Source: Nodosilinea sp. PGN35
GTDB taxonomy: Bacteria; Cyanobacteriota; Cyanobacteriia; Phormidesmidales; Phormidesmidaceae
Assembly: GCF_029109325.1 (NCBI RefSeq)
Contig: NZ_JAQKQJ010000015.1
Location: 108,890-172,889, forward strand
DNA: 64,000 bases
Direction of reading: 5' to 3'
A program made the translations under genes and the position numbers. The notes under the pieces were generated by a model, which worked only from the letters and a program-made list of their open reading frames with translations, was not told where the DNA came from and made no database searches. Shown one piece after another: positions 39,994 to 48,719 of the stretch; position 1 is the stretch's first letter, and the number at the start of each line of letters is the position of its first letter.

Positions 39994-40033
39994 TTGAGCC
40001 TGTGCTCACTGTGTTGAGCCTGTGCTCACTGTG
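39994..40033. repeat. 20-bp perfect tandem duplication before second cpcC
   Basis: ttgagcctgtgctcactgtg occurs at 39994-40013 and again at 40014-40033, directly followed by ttgataaggagg, the ribosome site of the second linker gene. Rest of the spacer 39829-40053 holds no gene. Confidence 0.85.
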
Positions 40034-40053
40034 TTGATAAGGAGGATAATCCT

Positions 40054-40929
40054 GTGCCTATTACAACGGCAGCATCCCGGTTGGGAACCGCTGCGTTCGA
40101 TGAAACTCTGCCCATAGAGCTACGCGCCAACTGGACCCCCGACGATGCTGAGTTGGTGATCCGGGCCGTGTATCGCCAGCTGCTCGGCAATGACTACCTG
40201 ATGAAGTCAGAGCGGTTGGTCGGTGCCGAGTCACTGCTGAAGAATGGTTATATCAGCGTGCGCGACTTTGTGCGGGCTGTGGCCAAATCTGAGCTATACA
40301 AAGAGAAGTTCTTCTACGGCAACTTCCAGACCCGCGTGATCGAGCTGCACACTAAGCACCTGCTGGGTCGCGCCGTCTACGATGAGTCTGAAGTAGTTGA
40401 GCACCTCGATCGCTACGAGACCGAGGGCTACGATGCTGACGTTGACTCCTTCATCGACAGCGAAGAGTACCAGGCCAACTTTGGCGACAACGTCGTGCCC
40501 TACTACCGCAGTTTTGTGTATCAAGCGGGGCAGCGTTCGGTGGGCTTCACCCGCATTTTTCAACTGTATCGGGGCTACGCCACCAGCGATCGCGCCCAGT
40601 CTGGCGGCAAAAAATCTCGCCTGGCTGGCGAACTAGGTCGCAACACCTCGTCGTCGATCATCAGCCCCACCAGCGCGGCGGCGGGCTGGTCGGCCCAGGC
40701 CAACAAGCTGGCAACGCCTAGCCAGGCCCTGGGTGGATCTACCCCCTACGGAGCCAACGCCGGTAAGGTTTACCGAGTTGAGGTGGTTGGGGCCAACCTC
40801 CCCCGCTATCCCAAGGTGCGGCGCATTAATACCGCCTACCTGGTGCCCTACGAGCAGCTGTCGGCCAAGCTCCAGCAAATTCATAAGCAGGGTGGCCGGG
40901 TAACCAGCGTTACCGCTGCTAGCCTCTAA
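40054..40929 (+). CDS. cpcC: Phycocyanin rod linker, second copy (291 aa)
   Basis: Same architecture as the first linker: linker domain (ELVIRAVYRQLLGNDYLMKSERLV, LLKNGYISVRDFVRAVAKSELYKEKFF, IELHTKHLLGRAVYD), a Ser/Ala-rich spacer (about 190-235) and a CpcD-like domain (VYRVEVVGANLPRYPKVRRI...KLQQIHKQGGRVTSV). Starts with GTG behind a strong aaggagg. Longer spacer than in the first copy; the paralogues have clearly diverged, so the duplication is old. Confidence 0.95.
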   Translation: MPITTAASRLGTAAFDETLPIELRANWTPDDAELVIRAVYRQLLGNDYLMKSERLVGAESLLKNGYISVRDFVRAVAKSELYKEKFFYGNFQTRVIELHTKHLLGRAVYDESEVVEHLDRYETEGYDADVDSFIDSEEYQANFGDNVVPYYRSFVYQAGQRSVGFTRIFQLYRGYATSDRAQSGGKKSRLAGELGRNTSSSIISPTSAAAGWSAQANKLATPSQALGGSTPYGANAGKVYRVEVVGANLPRYPKVRRINTAYLVPYEQLSAKLQQIHKQGGRVTSVTAASL

Positions 40930-41019
40930 GTTAGTCATACGCTAGGCGAGTTTCAACATTCGCCTAGCGTGGTTCCTACCGCCGTATTCGAGATCTCGCA
41001 ACGACCAGGAGAGTTTCCT

Positions 41020-41250
41020 ATGCTCGCTCAAAACGCCTTTGGTAGCCAATCCGCCGCCGGCAACCGTGTCTTTCTCTACGAAGTTGAGGGGCTGCGCCAA
41101 AACAACGCGACCGACCAAAACAACTATCCCATCCGTCAGAGCGGTAGCACCTTCATAAAGGTGCCCTACAGCCGCATGAACGAAGAAATGCAGCGAATTG
41201 TCCGACAGGGGGGCAAAATTGTCAGCATTCAGCCTCTGTCGGCTGACTGA
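41020..41250 (+). CDS. cpcD: Phycobilisome small rod-capping linker (76 aa)
   Basis: Caps the outer end of phycocyanin rods and ends rod growth. Single CpcD domain: SAAGNRVFLYEVEGLRQN, FIKVPYSRMNEEMQRIVRQGGKIVSIQPL. Start at ATG 41020 (MLAQNAFGSQ). Normal length. Confidence 0.95.
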   Translation: MLAQNAFGSQSAAGNRVFLYEVEGLRQNNATDQNNYPIRQSGSTFIKVPYSRMNEEMQRIVRQGGKIVSIQPLSAD

Positions 41251-41284
41251 GCTCCTGGGTTAAGGCTGGAGACGCACTTTACGT

Positions 41285-42115
41285 ATGGGTCACAACCCTC
41301 AACCATTGGTCAATGCCGAGGGCGAGTTCACGGTAGATAGGGCGATCGCCAATCTGCGCCAAACCGCTGATACGGGGCTGCGCTACTACGCCGCCTGGTG
41401 GCTAGGGCGCTTTCGCGTGGCTGAGCCTGCGGCGATTGAGGCGCTGGTGCTGGCGCTAGAGGACGAGAGCGATCGCGCCCCTGACGGGGGCTACCCGCTG
41501 CGGCGCAATGCCGCTCGGGCATTGGGTAAACTGGGCGATCGCAGCGTTGTGCCCGCCTTGATTCAATGCTTGGGTTGCGACGACTATTACGTGCGCGAGG
41601 CTGCGGCTCAAGCGCTGGAATCCTTGGGAGACCCCCGAGCCGTTCCAGCGCTGTCGGCACTGCTGGCTGGGGGGGTGGCAGCTGCGGTTGCAGTACCCGG
41701 AAAGCCCCATCTGGTGCAGCCCTATAACGCCATCCTAGAAGCCCTGGGTACCCTGGGAGCGACCGGTGTCATAGACGAAATTATCCCCTTCCTAGGGCAC
41801 GAGGTGACTCAGGTGCAGAACGCCGCCACTCGCGCTCTGTATCAGCTGACGGGGGATGCCACCTACTGCGATCGCCTGGTGGTCCGACTGCAAGAGCCCA
41901 ACCTGCAACTGCGGCGATCGGCCATGATGGATCTGGGCGCGATCGGCTACCTGCCCGCCGCCCGGCCCATTGCCGCCACCCTCGCCGAAAATAGCCTCAA
42001 GCTCATCGCCCTGCGGGGCGTTTTAGAATCCCATCTGCGCCAGTCAGGGTTCCCCAACGCTCCCCTGAGCGACGACGCTCGTCAGGTTTTAGCTCTGATG
42101 GATGAGTTGCTGTAG
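41285..42115 (+). CDS. cpcE: Phycocyanin alpha-subunit bilin lyase CpcE (276 aa)
   Basis: With CpcF forms the heterodimeric lyase that attaches phycocyanobilin to Cys84 of CpcA. Built of HEAT-like repeats: LVLALEDESDRAPDGGYPLRRNAARALGKLGD, PALIQCLGCDDYYVREAAAQALESLGDPRAVPAL, EIIPFLGHEVTQVQNAATRALYQLTG. Starts 34 bp after cpcD, in the operon. Full length. Confidence 0.95.
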   Translation: MGHNPQPLVNAEGEFTVDRAIANLRQTADTGLRYYAAWWLGRFRVAEPAAIEALVLALEDESDRAPDGGYPLRRNAARALGKLGDRSVVPALIQCLGCDDYYVREAAAQALESLGDPRAVPALSALLAGGVAAAVAVPGKPHLVQPYNAILEALGTLGATGVIDEIIPFLGHEVTQVQNAATRALYQLTGDATYCDRLVVRLQEPNLQLRRSAMMDLGAIGYLPAARPIAATLAENSLKLIALRGVLESHLRQSGFPNAPLSDDARQVLALMDELL

Positions 42116-42163
42116 CTGTCTGTTAAATATGTCCCAGTTTCTGCCTCAGCCAAGCCATCGGCC

Positions 42164-42340
42164 ATGACCCGAGACAATCAGCTCACACAAAGAATTGTGC
42201 CGTTTTACCTGGGGATACAGGCAGATGTTCAGGGGCGCATGATTCAGGAAATCTGGAGCTGGAATTTTGAGGAACTGGAGTGCGTCCACGATTTTGTTCA
42301 GTGGTTGTTTCCGCTGCCAGAGAAAAGCGCTTGGCGCTGA
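42164..42340 (+). pseudogene. 58-codon remnant of an OGFr-domain gene between cpcE and cpcF
   Basis: Short intact frame MTRDNQLTQRIVPFYLGIQ... with QGRMIQEIWSWNFEELE and CVHDFVQWLFPLPEKSA. The (E)WxW..EELE..HDF(I/V)QWLFPL pattern is that of opioid-growth-factor-receptor (OGFr) conserved-domain proteins, which in cyanobacteria normally run well over 100 residues. Here the frame stops directly after the QWLFPL motif, so it is a truncated copy or an unusually short protein. It splits cpcE from cpcF by 363 bp, whereas the two lyase genes are usually close. No ribosome site is evident. Confidence 0.65.
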
Positions 42341-42478
42341 GACGTTCCAATACTGGACTCAGGCCATCGAGACCTAACGGGGCTTTTGGCCCCTCGGGAG
42401 CCGATAGCAGTCGATAGCAGCCGATATCAAGGGCGAATATAACGACTTTTGTACTGATACAACCGGAGACTCCCCAGC

Positions 42479-43117
42479 GTGGGCGCAACCTTAGCAGAGC
42501 TGATTCAAGCCGTTGAAGCCGCCGACTCCAAAGGCGCGATGGTGGTAGCGGTCAACCGGCTGGCTGCCGCCGCCGATACCGACGCTATTCCCACCCTGAT
42601 CACCGTGCTGGGCTACAACAACCCCGGCGCTGCTGTGGCTGCCGTCGATGGGCTGGTGGCCCTGGGGCGGGCCGCGGTGCCCGCCCTGCTTGAGCAGATC
42701 GACGGCTACAACTACGGAGCCAGAGCCTGGGCCATTCGGGCTGTGGCCCTAATCGGTGACCCCCGCGCCCTAGACGTGCTGCTAGAGACCGCCAAAGGAG
42801 ATTTTGCCCTGAGCGTGCGCCGCGCTGCGGCCCGGGGATTAGGCACCATCGACTGGGCTCAGCTCCCCCCCGAGCAAACCAGTGCACGGCAGCGCCAGGT
42901 GCTCGACGTACTGACCGGGGCGACCCAAGACCCGGAGTGGGTGGTGCGCTATGCGGCGGTGGCGTCCCTAGAAGGGCTGGCCGGGGCTCTAATTGAGCCA
43001 GGAACTCACCAACCGACCATTCTCGCCTGTCTCCGGCAGGCTGTTCACCACGACGAAACTCTAGTTGTGCAAGCTCGCGCCCGCAGTGCCTTAGAGGTGC
43101 TCGGCGGACTCAGTTAA
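42479..43117 (+). CDS. cpcF: Phycocyanin alpha-subunit bilin lyase CpcF (212 aa)
   Basis: Partner of CpcE in loading phycocyanobilin on CpcA. HEAT-like repeats: IPTLITVLGYNNPGAAVAAVDGLVALG, LLEQIDGYNYGARAWAIRAVALIGDPRALDVLLETA, DPEWVVRYAAVASLEGLAG. Starts with GTG (MGATLAELIQAVEAADS) after acaaccggagac. Separated from cpcE by the OGFr remnant, but in the same direction and probably in the same transcript. Confidence 0.92.
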   Translation: MGATLAELIQAVEAADSKGAMVVAVNRLAAAADTDAIPTLITVLGYNNPGAAVAAVDGLVALGRAAVPALLEQIDGYNYGARAWAIRAVALIGDPRALDVLLETAKGDFALSVRRAAARGLGTIDWAQLPPEQTSARQRQVLDVLTGATQDPEWVVRYAAVASLEGLAGALIEPGTHQPTILACLRQAVHHDETLVVQARARSALEVLGGLS

Positions 43118-43269
43118 AGCCTCTGCTTTGACGTTGAGAAATGCAACACATTGATTCAATTTCGAGGTATGGTCTCTATGGTTAATTCGCACAGACCCCG
43201 CGACTGATTGTCTGGGGATGTCAGTGCCCACCCGTTTTAATACCCACAGTTAGGTTGGGGAAAGTAGCC

Positions 43270-44010
43270 ATGGTGTTGACCGATCGATTCAATGCTCCTC
43301 AAGTTTTGAGCGTCATGGGGCTACCCGTCCACTGGCGCGCCGACTATGCGGGCTGGTTGATCGATCAGTACCGCCAGGGCTACGGAGCCCATGTGGTCAC
43401 CCTCAATGCTGAAATGGCCATGCAGGCCGACCAAAACCCTGCCCTGCGCCAGGTGATCCTCAACGCCGAACTGGTCATTCCCGACGGGGCTGGGGTGGTG
43501 CTGTATTTTCGCACTCGGGGCCAGCGGATCGAGCGGGCCCCAGGCATTGAACTGGCGGCCACGGTGCTCAAGCGCCTGTCGCCCCAGGAGACCGTCTTTA
43601 TGTATGGGGGCGTACCCGGCGTGGCCGATCGCGCCGCCCGCTTCTGGCAACGCCAGGTGGCCGGGCTCAAGGTGGTGGGCACTCAGCACGGCTACCTGGG
43701 GCTAACCGATCAGAGCGAGTTTTTGCGCCACCTCGAGCAGCTTCAGCCCAGCGTGGTTTTGGTGGGCATGGGCGTACCTCGCCAAGAGCTTTGGATTCAG
43801 GAGCACCGTCACCTCTGCCCCAACAGCCTGTGGATTGGCGTTGGCGGCAGCTTTGACATCTGGGCCGGGGTCAAGTCGCGCGCTCCAGAATGGATGTGCA
43901 ACAACCACCTGGAATGGCTCTACCGCCTCTACAAAGAGCCCTGGCGCTGGCGGCGCATGCTGGCGCTGCCCCACTTTGCCTGGCGATCGCTCACCTATTC
44001 GGCCCGTTAA
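43270..44010 (+). CDS. WecG/TagA/CpsF-family glycosyltransferase (246 aa)
   Basis: Family of enzymes adding N-acetylmannosamine(uronic acid) or a similar sugar to a lipid-linked precursor of surface polysaccharide. Landmarks: HVVTLNAEMAMQAD, LVIPDGAGVVLYFRTRG, FMYGGVPGVADRAA, VVLVGMGVPRQELWIQEH and SLWIGVGGSFDIWAGVKSRAPEWM, then WLYRLYKEPWRWRRM. Start at ATG 43270. Could belong to lipopolysaccharide or exopolysaccharide assembly; sugar unknown. Confidence 0.93.
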   Translation: MVLTDRFNAPQVLSVMGLPVHWRADYAGWLIDQYRQGYGAHVVTLNAEMAMQADQNPALRQVILNAELVIPDGAGVVLYFRTRGQRIERAPGIELAATVLKRLSPQETVFMYGGVPGVADRAARFWQRQVAGLKVVGTQHGYLGLTDQSEFLRHLEQLQPSVVLVGMGVPRQELWIQEHRHLCPNSLWIGVGGSFDIWAGVKSRAPEWMCNNHLEWLYRLYKEPWRWRRMLALPHFAWRSLTYSAR

Positions 44011-44086
44011 CGGTTTACGGTTTAGGGTTTCAGGTTCAAGGCATTACCGTAAACCCCAAACCCAACACCGTAAACCCTTCAACCCC
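44010..44086. repeat. Short repeats of ggtttacggt/accgtaaaccc type
   Basis: cggtttacggtttagggtttc followed by accgtaaacccc and accgtaaaccctt; the same short words occur at about 9195-9245, 10055-10070 and 10660-10690. STRR-like intergenic filler that can pair with itself, at the convergence of two genes. Confidence 0.55.
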
Positions 44087-44088
44087 CT

Positions 44089-44820
44089 TTAATTTAGCCT
44101 GAGGGGTGCCAGCCCCAGGTATCGCAGCCCGGCGGGCGTCACCTCAAAGCGGCAGGGCAGCACTTTTACGCCCTGGGCTACGGCCTGACGCAGCAGCAGC
44201 CCGTAGGTGGGGTCAGCCACGTCGCCGGGGGCAAAGGTCGTGCAGTCGCCCCGATTGATGAAATACAGCATCACCGCCTGGGCCTGGGGAATGAGCGCGG
44301 TCAGCTCCTTCAGGTGCTTTTGGCCACGGGTGGTCACCGTGTCGGGGAAGAGGGCCAGGGTGCCCTTCGCCCAGGTGGTATTTTTGACTTCGATATAGGT
44401 CACGGGCTCCGCGTCTGGCCCGGCAATGACAAAATCGATGCGGCTTTTGCCGTCGCCGCCGTAGCGCACCTCGGGGCGAATGGTGGTGTAGTCGCCCAGC
44501 TCTGGAATTTGCCTGGCCTCTAGCAGCGATTTAACCACGCGGTTGGGCAACGCCGTGTTGACGCCGGCCCAGGTGGGCACCGTGTCGCGCACCTCCGCCA
44601 GTTCCCAGGTATAAGCTAGCTTGCGCTTGGGGTCAGGGTTGTAGGAGACCAGCACGCGTCCGCCAATGTGGCAGACTCCGGTCATGGGCCCCGTGTTGGG
44701 GCAGTGGGCGACCACCGTCTCGCCAGTCTCTAGCTCAATGTCGGCGAAGAAGCGCTTGTAGCGCTTGAGCAGCGTGCCTTCAAGCAGAGGCGGAAAGAGA
44801 TAAAACCAGTCGGCGGTCAT
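44089..44820 (-). CDS. sfsA: SfsA-family DNA/RNA nuclease-like protein (243 aa)
   Basis: Called sugar fermentation stimulation protein; the fold has an OB-like N-terminus and a nuclease-like C-terminal domain. Landmarks: LLEGTLLKRYKRFFADIEL, VVAHCPNTGPMTGVCHIGGRVLVSYN, IDFVIAGPDAEPVTYIEVKNTTWA (the D...E.K nuclease-like motif), FPDTVTTRGQKHLKEL and MLYFINRGDCTTFAP. Length typical. Single gene; physiological role unclear. Confidence 0.93.
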   Translation of the reverse strand: MTADWFYLFPPLLEGTLLKRYKRFFADIELETGETVVAHCPNTGPMTGVCHIGGRVLVSYNPDPKRKLAYTWELAEVRDTVPTWAGVNTALPNRVVKSLLEARQIPELGDYTTIRPEVRYGGDGKSRIDFVIAGPDAEPVTYIEVKNTTWAKGTLALFPDTVTTRGQKHLKELTALIPQAQAVMLYFINRGDCTTFAPGDVADPTYGLLLRQAVAQGVKVLPCRFEVTPAGLRYLGLAPLRLN

Positions 44821-44850
44821 AGCGGCGGCAGAGGGTGAGCAATGCCCACC

Positions 44851-47199
44851 CTACCAGGAAAGGGCGGTCACCGGCACCTGGGCAAAATAGCGGCGGCGAA
44901 ACTGCTCCTCCTGCACCGCGTCGAGAAACCGCTGTACGGCCCCTGGAGCAGGGGAAATTGGGTCGGGAACCGACTGGATGGTAATGGCTGCTTCAGCGGT
45001 GGCTTTGTCTGCGGCGTAGCTATCGGCCCCAGCGACAACTTCAAACCCGGCGGTTTCCAACGCGGCGAGGCCGAGGGCGAGGCTGGGGGGGGAAAGACGC
45101 AGGCGATCGCCCAGCTGCGATCGCGTCACCGACCGCTGGGTGCGGGCCAGGTATTTGGCCAGGCCCACCAGCTCTTGCCAAACCGCCACGGGAGGCGGAT
45201 CTTCGGGCTCTGGGGAAAAGGCCAGGGCCAGGGGTAACCCCGTCTGGGCCGCCTGCCGCTGCCATGCCTGCCAGTCGCTCCACTGCATCGGGGCCTGACT
45301 GACCACCAGAGCGGGCTGACGGTCGGTGGGGGCAACCTGTCGCCAGTCGAGGATGGGTAGCGCCTGCCCTGGGGCCGTTTCGGCTGATTCCACGGCGGTT
45401 GGTCTTAGATCTACGAGTTTGACGTGGTAGCCCGTGTAGCTGTTGAAGTCTAGCTCGACCACCACGTCGCAGCGACCGGGGGGCAGCTCGTCGCGATAGT
45501 GCCCCCACCACTCGCCCGGAAAACCCGTCTGGGCCGCATCATCCCACAGCTCAAACTCGGTTTTAATAAAGCCCACGGCCTGGTTGTGGCGATCGCGCAG
45601 CTTTCGGTGAAATACCTTTTGAAACCAGACATTGCGCAGCAGCAGCTTAGGCACCGGATTGCCCATGCCGCAGGGCTCCAGCCACTTGAGTTCGCGAAAC
45701 AGAGGCTGGCCCAGGTCGGCCACAGTCACCGTCAGATCGATCGGCAGGACAGGCTGAGGGGCACCATCCCCCCCCAGCTGCTCACGCACCATGCGGTTGA
45801 GGGCAGCGGCAAGCAGCTCCACATGCTCCACGGGCAGCGTCAGCCCCGCCGCCAGAGGATGTCCGCCAAAGCCGCTGAGTAAATCAGATTGCGCCTGAAA
45901 CAGCCGGTAGAGATCCAGCCCTTTCACCGATCGCGCCGACCCCCTGGCCAACCGAGGCTGGCCCGCCACATTGGGCGGGGCGACCCGCAGCAGAACCGTG
46001 GGTCGCCCCAGGGCCTGGGCCACCTGCCCGGCCACCAGCCCCAAAATGCCGATGGGCCACTGCTCATCGGCCAGCACCAGACAGCGGGTGGTGGCCAGAT
46101 CGATCTGTTCAACGCGGGCCATTACCTGGTTGTACAGGTCGCGCTGGAGGGCTTTGCGGCGGGTGTTGGCCAGCTCGGCTTCGGTGGCCAGAGCCTTGCA
46201 GCGATCGCGATCCTGGCTGGTCAGCAGCTCCACGCAAAAGCTAGCGTCACCGTGGATGCGGCTGACGGCATTGATGCGCGGCCCCAGTCCAAAGGAAATA
46301 TCGGTGGGGCGATCGCCCGTGCGTTTGCACAGCCTCAGCAGCTCCGCCAGGCCCGGCCTGGGGTAGGGTGGCTGGGCCTGGGTCTGGGTTTGCAGACGCT
46401 CCAGGCCGACCTGAGCCAGGTAGCGGCAGTCGCCCCGCAGCTCCACCAGGTCGGCAATCAGGCCAATGGCCACCAGATCGAGCACATGTTCCAGCGGTAG
46501 CGGCGGCGGGGCATCCAGGGCTGCGTACAGCCCCTCCAGCAGCTTGTAGGCCACGGCGACCCCCGACAGCGTGGCGAGGGGATGCTCGGGGGGCAGGTGG
46601 CGAGGATTGATCAGAGCCACAGCGCCGATATCCTCCTCTGGCAGGGTGTGGTGGTCGGTGACAATCACCTCCAGACCGAGGGTTTTGGCGTAGGCAATCT
46701 CGGCCCCGCTGGTGCTGCCGGTGTCGCAGGTCACCACCAGACTAGCGCCCCACTCCGCCAGCTGGTCAAGGCCCCGCTGCGACAGCCCGTGGGACTCGCT
46801 CAGGCGGTTGGGAATGAAGTAGGTGAGGCGATCGCCCTTGGCAATCACCTGCCCCAGCCCGTCCCACAGCACAGCGGTAGCAGTGACCCCATCGGCGTCA
46901 AAGTCACCCCAGATGGCAACCTTCTCTTGGGCGGCGATCGCCTGTCGAAGGCGGGCGACGGCGATCGCCATCGCCGGGCCAAAGGCACTGGCGGGGGTGG
47001 GCTGGTACCGAGCCGGGTTGAGCCAGCCCGCCAGGGTATCTACAGAGCACAGCTGTCGATGCCAGAGCACCTGGGCCAGCCAGCGGGGAGACTCCCTTCC
47101 CGGCAGGGCCTGGGCCACCGCCTCTAGCCAGCCAGCGGGCCAGCGGTCAGCGTCCGACTCAGCCCTGGGTAGCTCCCAGCGCAGCGGTAGTGCATCCAT
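44851..47199 (-). CDS. recJ: Single-stranded-DNA-specific 5'-3' exonuclease RecJ (782 aa)
   Basis: DHH-family nuclease in recombination and mismatch repair. Motif I GDFDADG (99-104), DHH motif TDHHTLPEE (182-184), GLIADLVELRGDCRYL, GFGLGPRINAVSRIHGD-like FGLGPRINAVSRIHGDAS and FSGFGGHPLAAGLTLP (DHHA1 region), followed by an OB-fold and a C-terminal part (about 620-782) longer than in E. coli RecJ (577 aa). The extra C-terminus is common in cyanobacteria. Confidence 0.94.
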   Translation of the reverse strand: MDALPLRWELPRAESDADRWPAGWLEAVAQALPGRESPRWLAQVLWHRQLCSVDTLAGWLNPARYQPTPASAFGPAMAIAVARLRQAIAAQEKVAIWGDFDADGVTATAVLWDGLGQVIAKGDRLTYFIPNRLSESHGLSQRGLDQLAEWGASLVVTCDTGSTSGAEIAYAKTLGLEVIVTDHHTLPEEDIGAVALINPRHLPPEHPLATLSGVAVAYKLLEGLYAALDAPPPLPLEHVLDLVAIGLIADLVELRGDCRYLAQVGLERLQTQTQAQPPYPRPGLAELLRLCKRTGDRPTDISFGLGPRINAVSRIHGDASFCVELLTSQDRDRCKALATEAELANTRRKALQRDLYNQVMARVEQIDLATTRCLVLADEQWPIGILGLVAGQVAQALGRPTVLLRVAPPNVAGQPRLARGSARSVKGLDLYRLFQAQSDLLSGFGGHPLAAGLTLPVEHVELLAAALNRMVREQLGGDGAPQPVLPIDLTVTVADLGQPLFRELKWLEPCGMGNPVPKLLLRNVWFQKVFHRKLRDRHNQAVGFIKTEFELWDDAAQTGFPGEWWGHYRDELPPGRCDVVVELDFNSYTGYHVKLVDLRPTAVESAETAPGQALPILDWRQVAPTDRQPALVVSQAPMQWSDWQAWQRQAAQTGLPLALAFSPEPEDPPPVAVWQELVGLAKYLARTQRSVTRSQLGDRLRLSPPSLALGLAALETAGFEVVAGADSYAADKATAEAAITIQSVPDPISPAPGAVQRFLDAVQEEQFRRRYFAQVPVTALSW

Positions 47200-47539
47200 G
47201 GATTACTCAGCAAAATTGGTCAAGAAATGGTGAGGCGAGGGTGGTGGGAGTTGGGCAGAGACGGGCAATTTAAAGAAGCTTCCGTAAACTGAAGAAAGCC
47301 TAAAATGATAGATCAGTTTCCTGAGATAGCTTGGTGAGGGCTCAAAAAATCCTCCTTTTGACCTAACCTTCCCATTCTAACTCCCTATCTTTGGGGCTAT
47401 CCTGGGGCTAAATCTGCTCCCACTGTCCAACTAATTCCTTTAGATTTGACTGCTCCGTAACGGAAGCTCCAGAGGCGTGCCGCTGGGCCCTAGGTCTAGC
47501 AGGCTAGCGCTGGGGTTGTTCATTCCTCACTCATCACCT
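47200..47539. other. Spacer between recJ and the repeat-protein gene
   Basis: No gene supported. The recJ start (47199) and the gene starting at 47540 diverge from this region, so it should carry both promoters, but no clear -10/-35 pair is recognised. Confidence 0.5.
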
Positions 47540-48628
47540 ATGACTAAACATAGCCATCCCGAGCTAGACGGGCAAAACCCTCAAACGCTATATAGGTTTG
47601 AACTCAAGCGACCGGGCCAAACCCTGCGGGAACGGTTGACCTGGGGGGCGATCGGTCTCTCGGTGGGCCTCGGAGTCGCCGCTGGCTTATTTTTTCTAAA
47701 TCCTCAGGATCGCACCTGGTCTCTGCCCCTCGTCCGGGCCACCGCCACCGCCGATGACGATCCGTTTCGCCGGGGGGCTGAGCGGGCCATGGCGGCGGCA
47801 GAACTCACCCAAACCGCAGAATTTAGCGAGGAGTGGGCCGAGGTGGCTATGCTCTGGCAGCAGGCGATCGCCCATATGCAATCGGTGCCCAACGGCAACC
47901 CCAACGCCGCTTTGGCCAAACAAAAGGTGGGCGAATACGAGCGCAATTTACAGTACGCCCAGAGCAACGTGAGCACCCGCGCTAACCGCGTCCCGACCAG
48001 CAAAACCTACTGGACCCTGGGCTCCGATCGCGACCTGGTGATGGCAATTCAGGGAGCCCCCTCCCAGACCATGCAGTACCACAACGCCTGCCAGCAGACT
48101 CTGCGCTACGGCAACAGCATTGTTGAGCTACAGAATGGCTACGTCAAACAGTACGACAACCCAGACGGCAACCTGCGGGTAGTGGCCGACGGGGCTGTGG
48201 TGGTCTCCACCGGGGCCACCCAGGGGCACTGGACCTTGGGCTCCAGCGAAACCGACGTGCTCCAGATCCAGGGCACACCCACCCGTCAAGAACAGTACAC
48301 CTCCAACCGCTACACGACCCTGTACTACGGCAAAAGCTCGGTACTGTTTGAAAACGGCCAGGTAATTGGCTACCTCAACTCCGATCAAAACCTCAAGGTG
48401 TCGGCCCAGCCGCCGACGCTCCCCCCCGGCCAGGTGGCCCCCGAGGCCTGGTCTATGGGCTCCAGCCGCACTGAGGTACTGAGGGCTGAGGGGCAAACCC
48501 CGGTGGCCATCAGCCGCAACGACAACAACTGCGAAGAAGTGTTTCACTTTGAGGCTGGGGAAGTGACGTTTCGCCAGGGGCTGGTGACGGGCTACCGCAA
48601 CCGGGGCGGTGCCCTCAACGTTCGCTAA
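47540..48628 (+). CDS. Single-pass membrane protein with three C-terminal beta repeats (362 aa)
   Basis: One transmembrane helix (about residues 34-58, WGAIGLSVGLGVAAGLFFL), a helical middle with TPR-like spacing (AEVAMLWQQAIAHMQ), then three repeats of about 75 residues: YWTLGSDRDLVMAIQGAPS, HWTLGSSETDVLQIQGTPT and AWSMGSSRTEVLRAEGQTP, each followed by strands with GNSIVELQNG or GKSSVLFENG. The repeats resemble SmpA/OmlA-type small domains. Start at ATG 47540. Unknown function. Confidence 0.75.
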   Translation: MTKHSHPELDGQNPQTLYRFELKRPGQTLRERLTWGAIGLSVGLGVAAGLFFLNPQDRTWSLPLVRATATADDDPFRRGAERAMAAAELTQTAEFSEEWAEVAMLWQQAIAHMQSVPNGNPNAALAKQKVGEYERNLQYAQSNVSTRANRVPTSKTYWTLGSDRDLVMAIQGAPSQTMQYHNACQQTLRYGNSIVELQNGYVKQYDNPDGNLRVVADGAVVVSTGATQGHWTLGSSETDVLQIQGTPTRQEQYTSNRYTTLYYGKSSVLFENGQVIGYLNSDQNLKVSAQPPTLPPGQVAPEAWSMGSSRTEVLRAEGQTPVAISRNDNNCEEVFHFEAGEVTFRQGLVTGYRNRGGALNVR

Positions 48629-48719
48629 CGGCTGGGGTAGCTGGCCAGGCCTACTGAACCGCACCCTGCGGCGCTACCCTAGAGCCGAGGGCCTAGATCC
48701 AGTGCCTCGTTTCGGCTCA

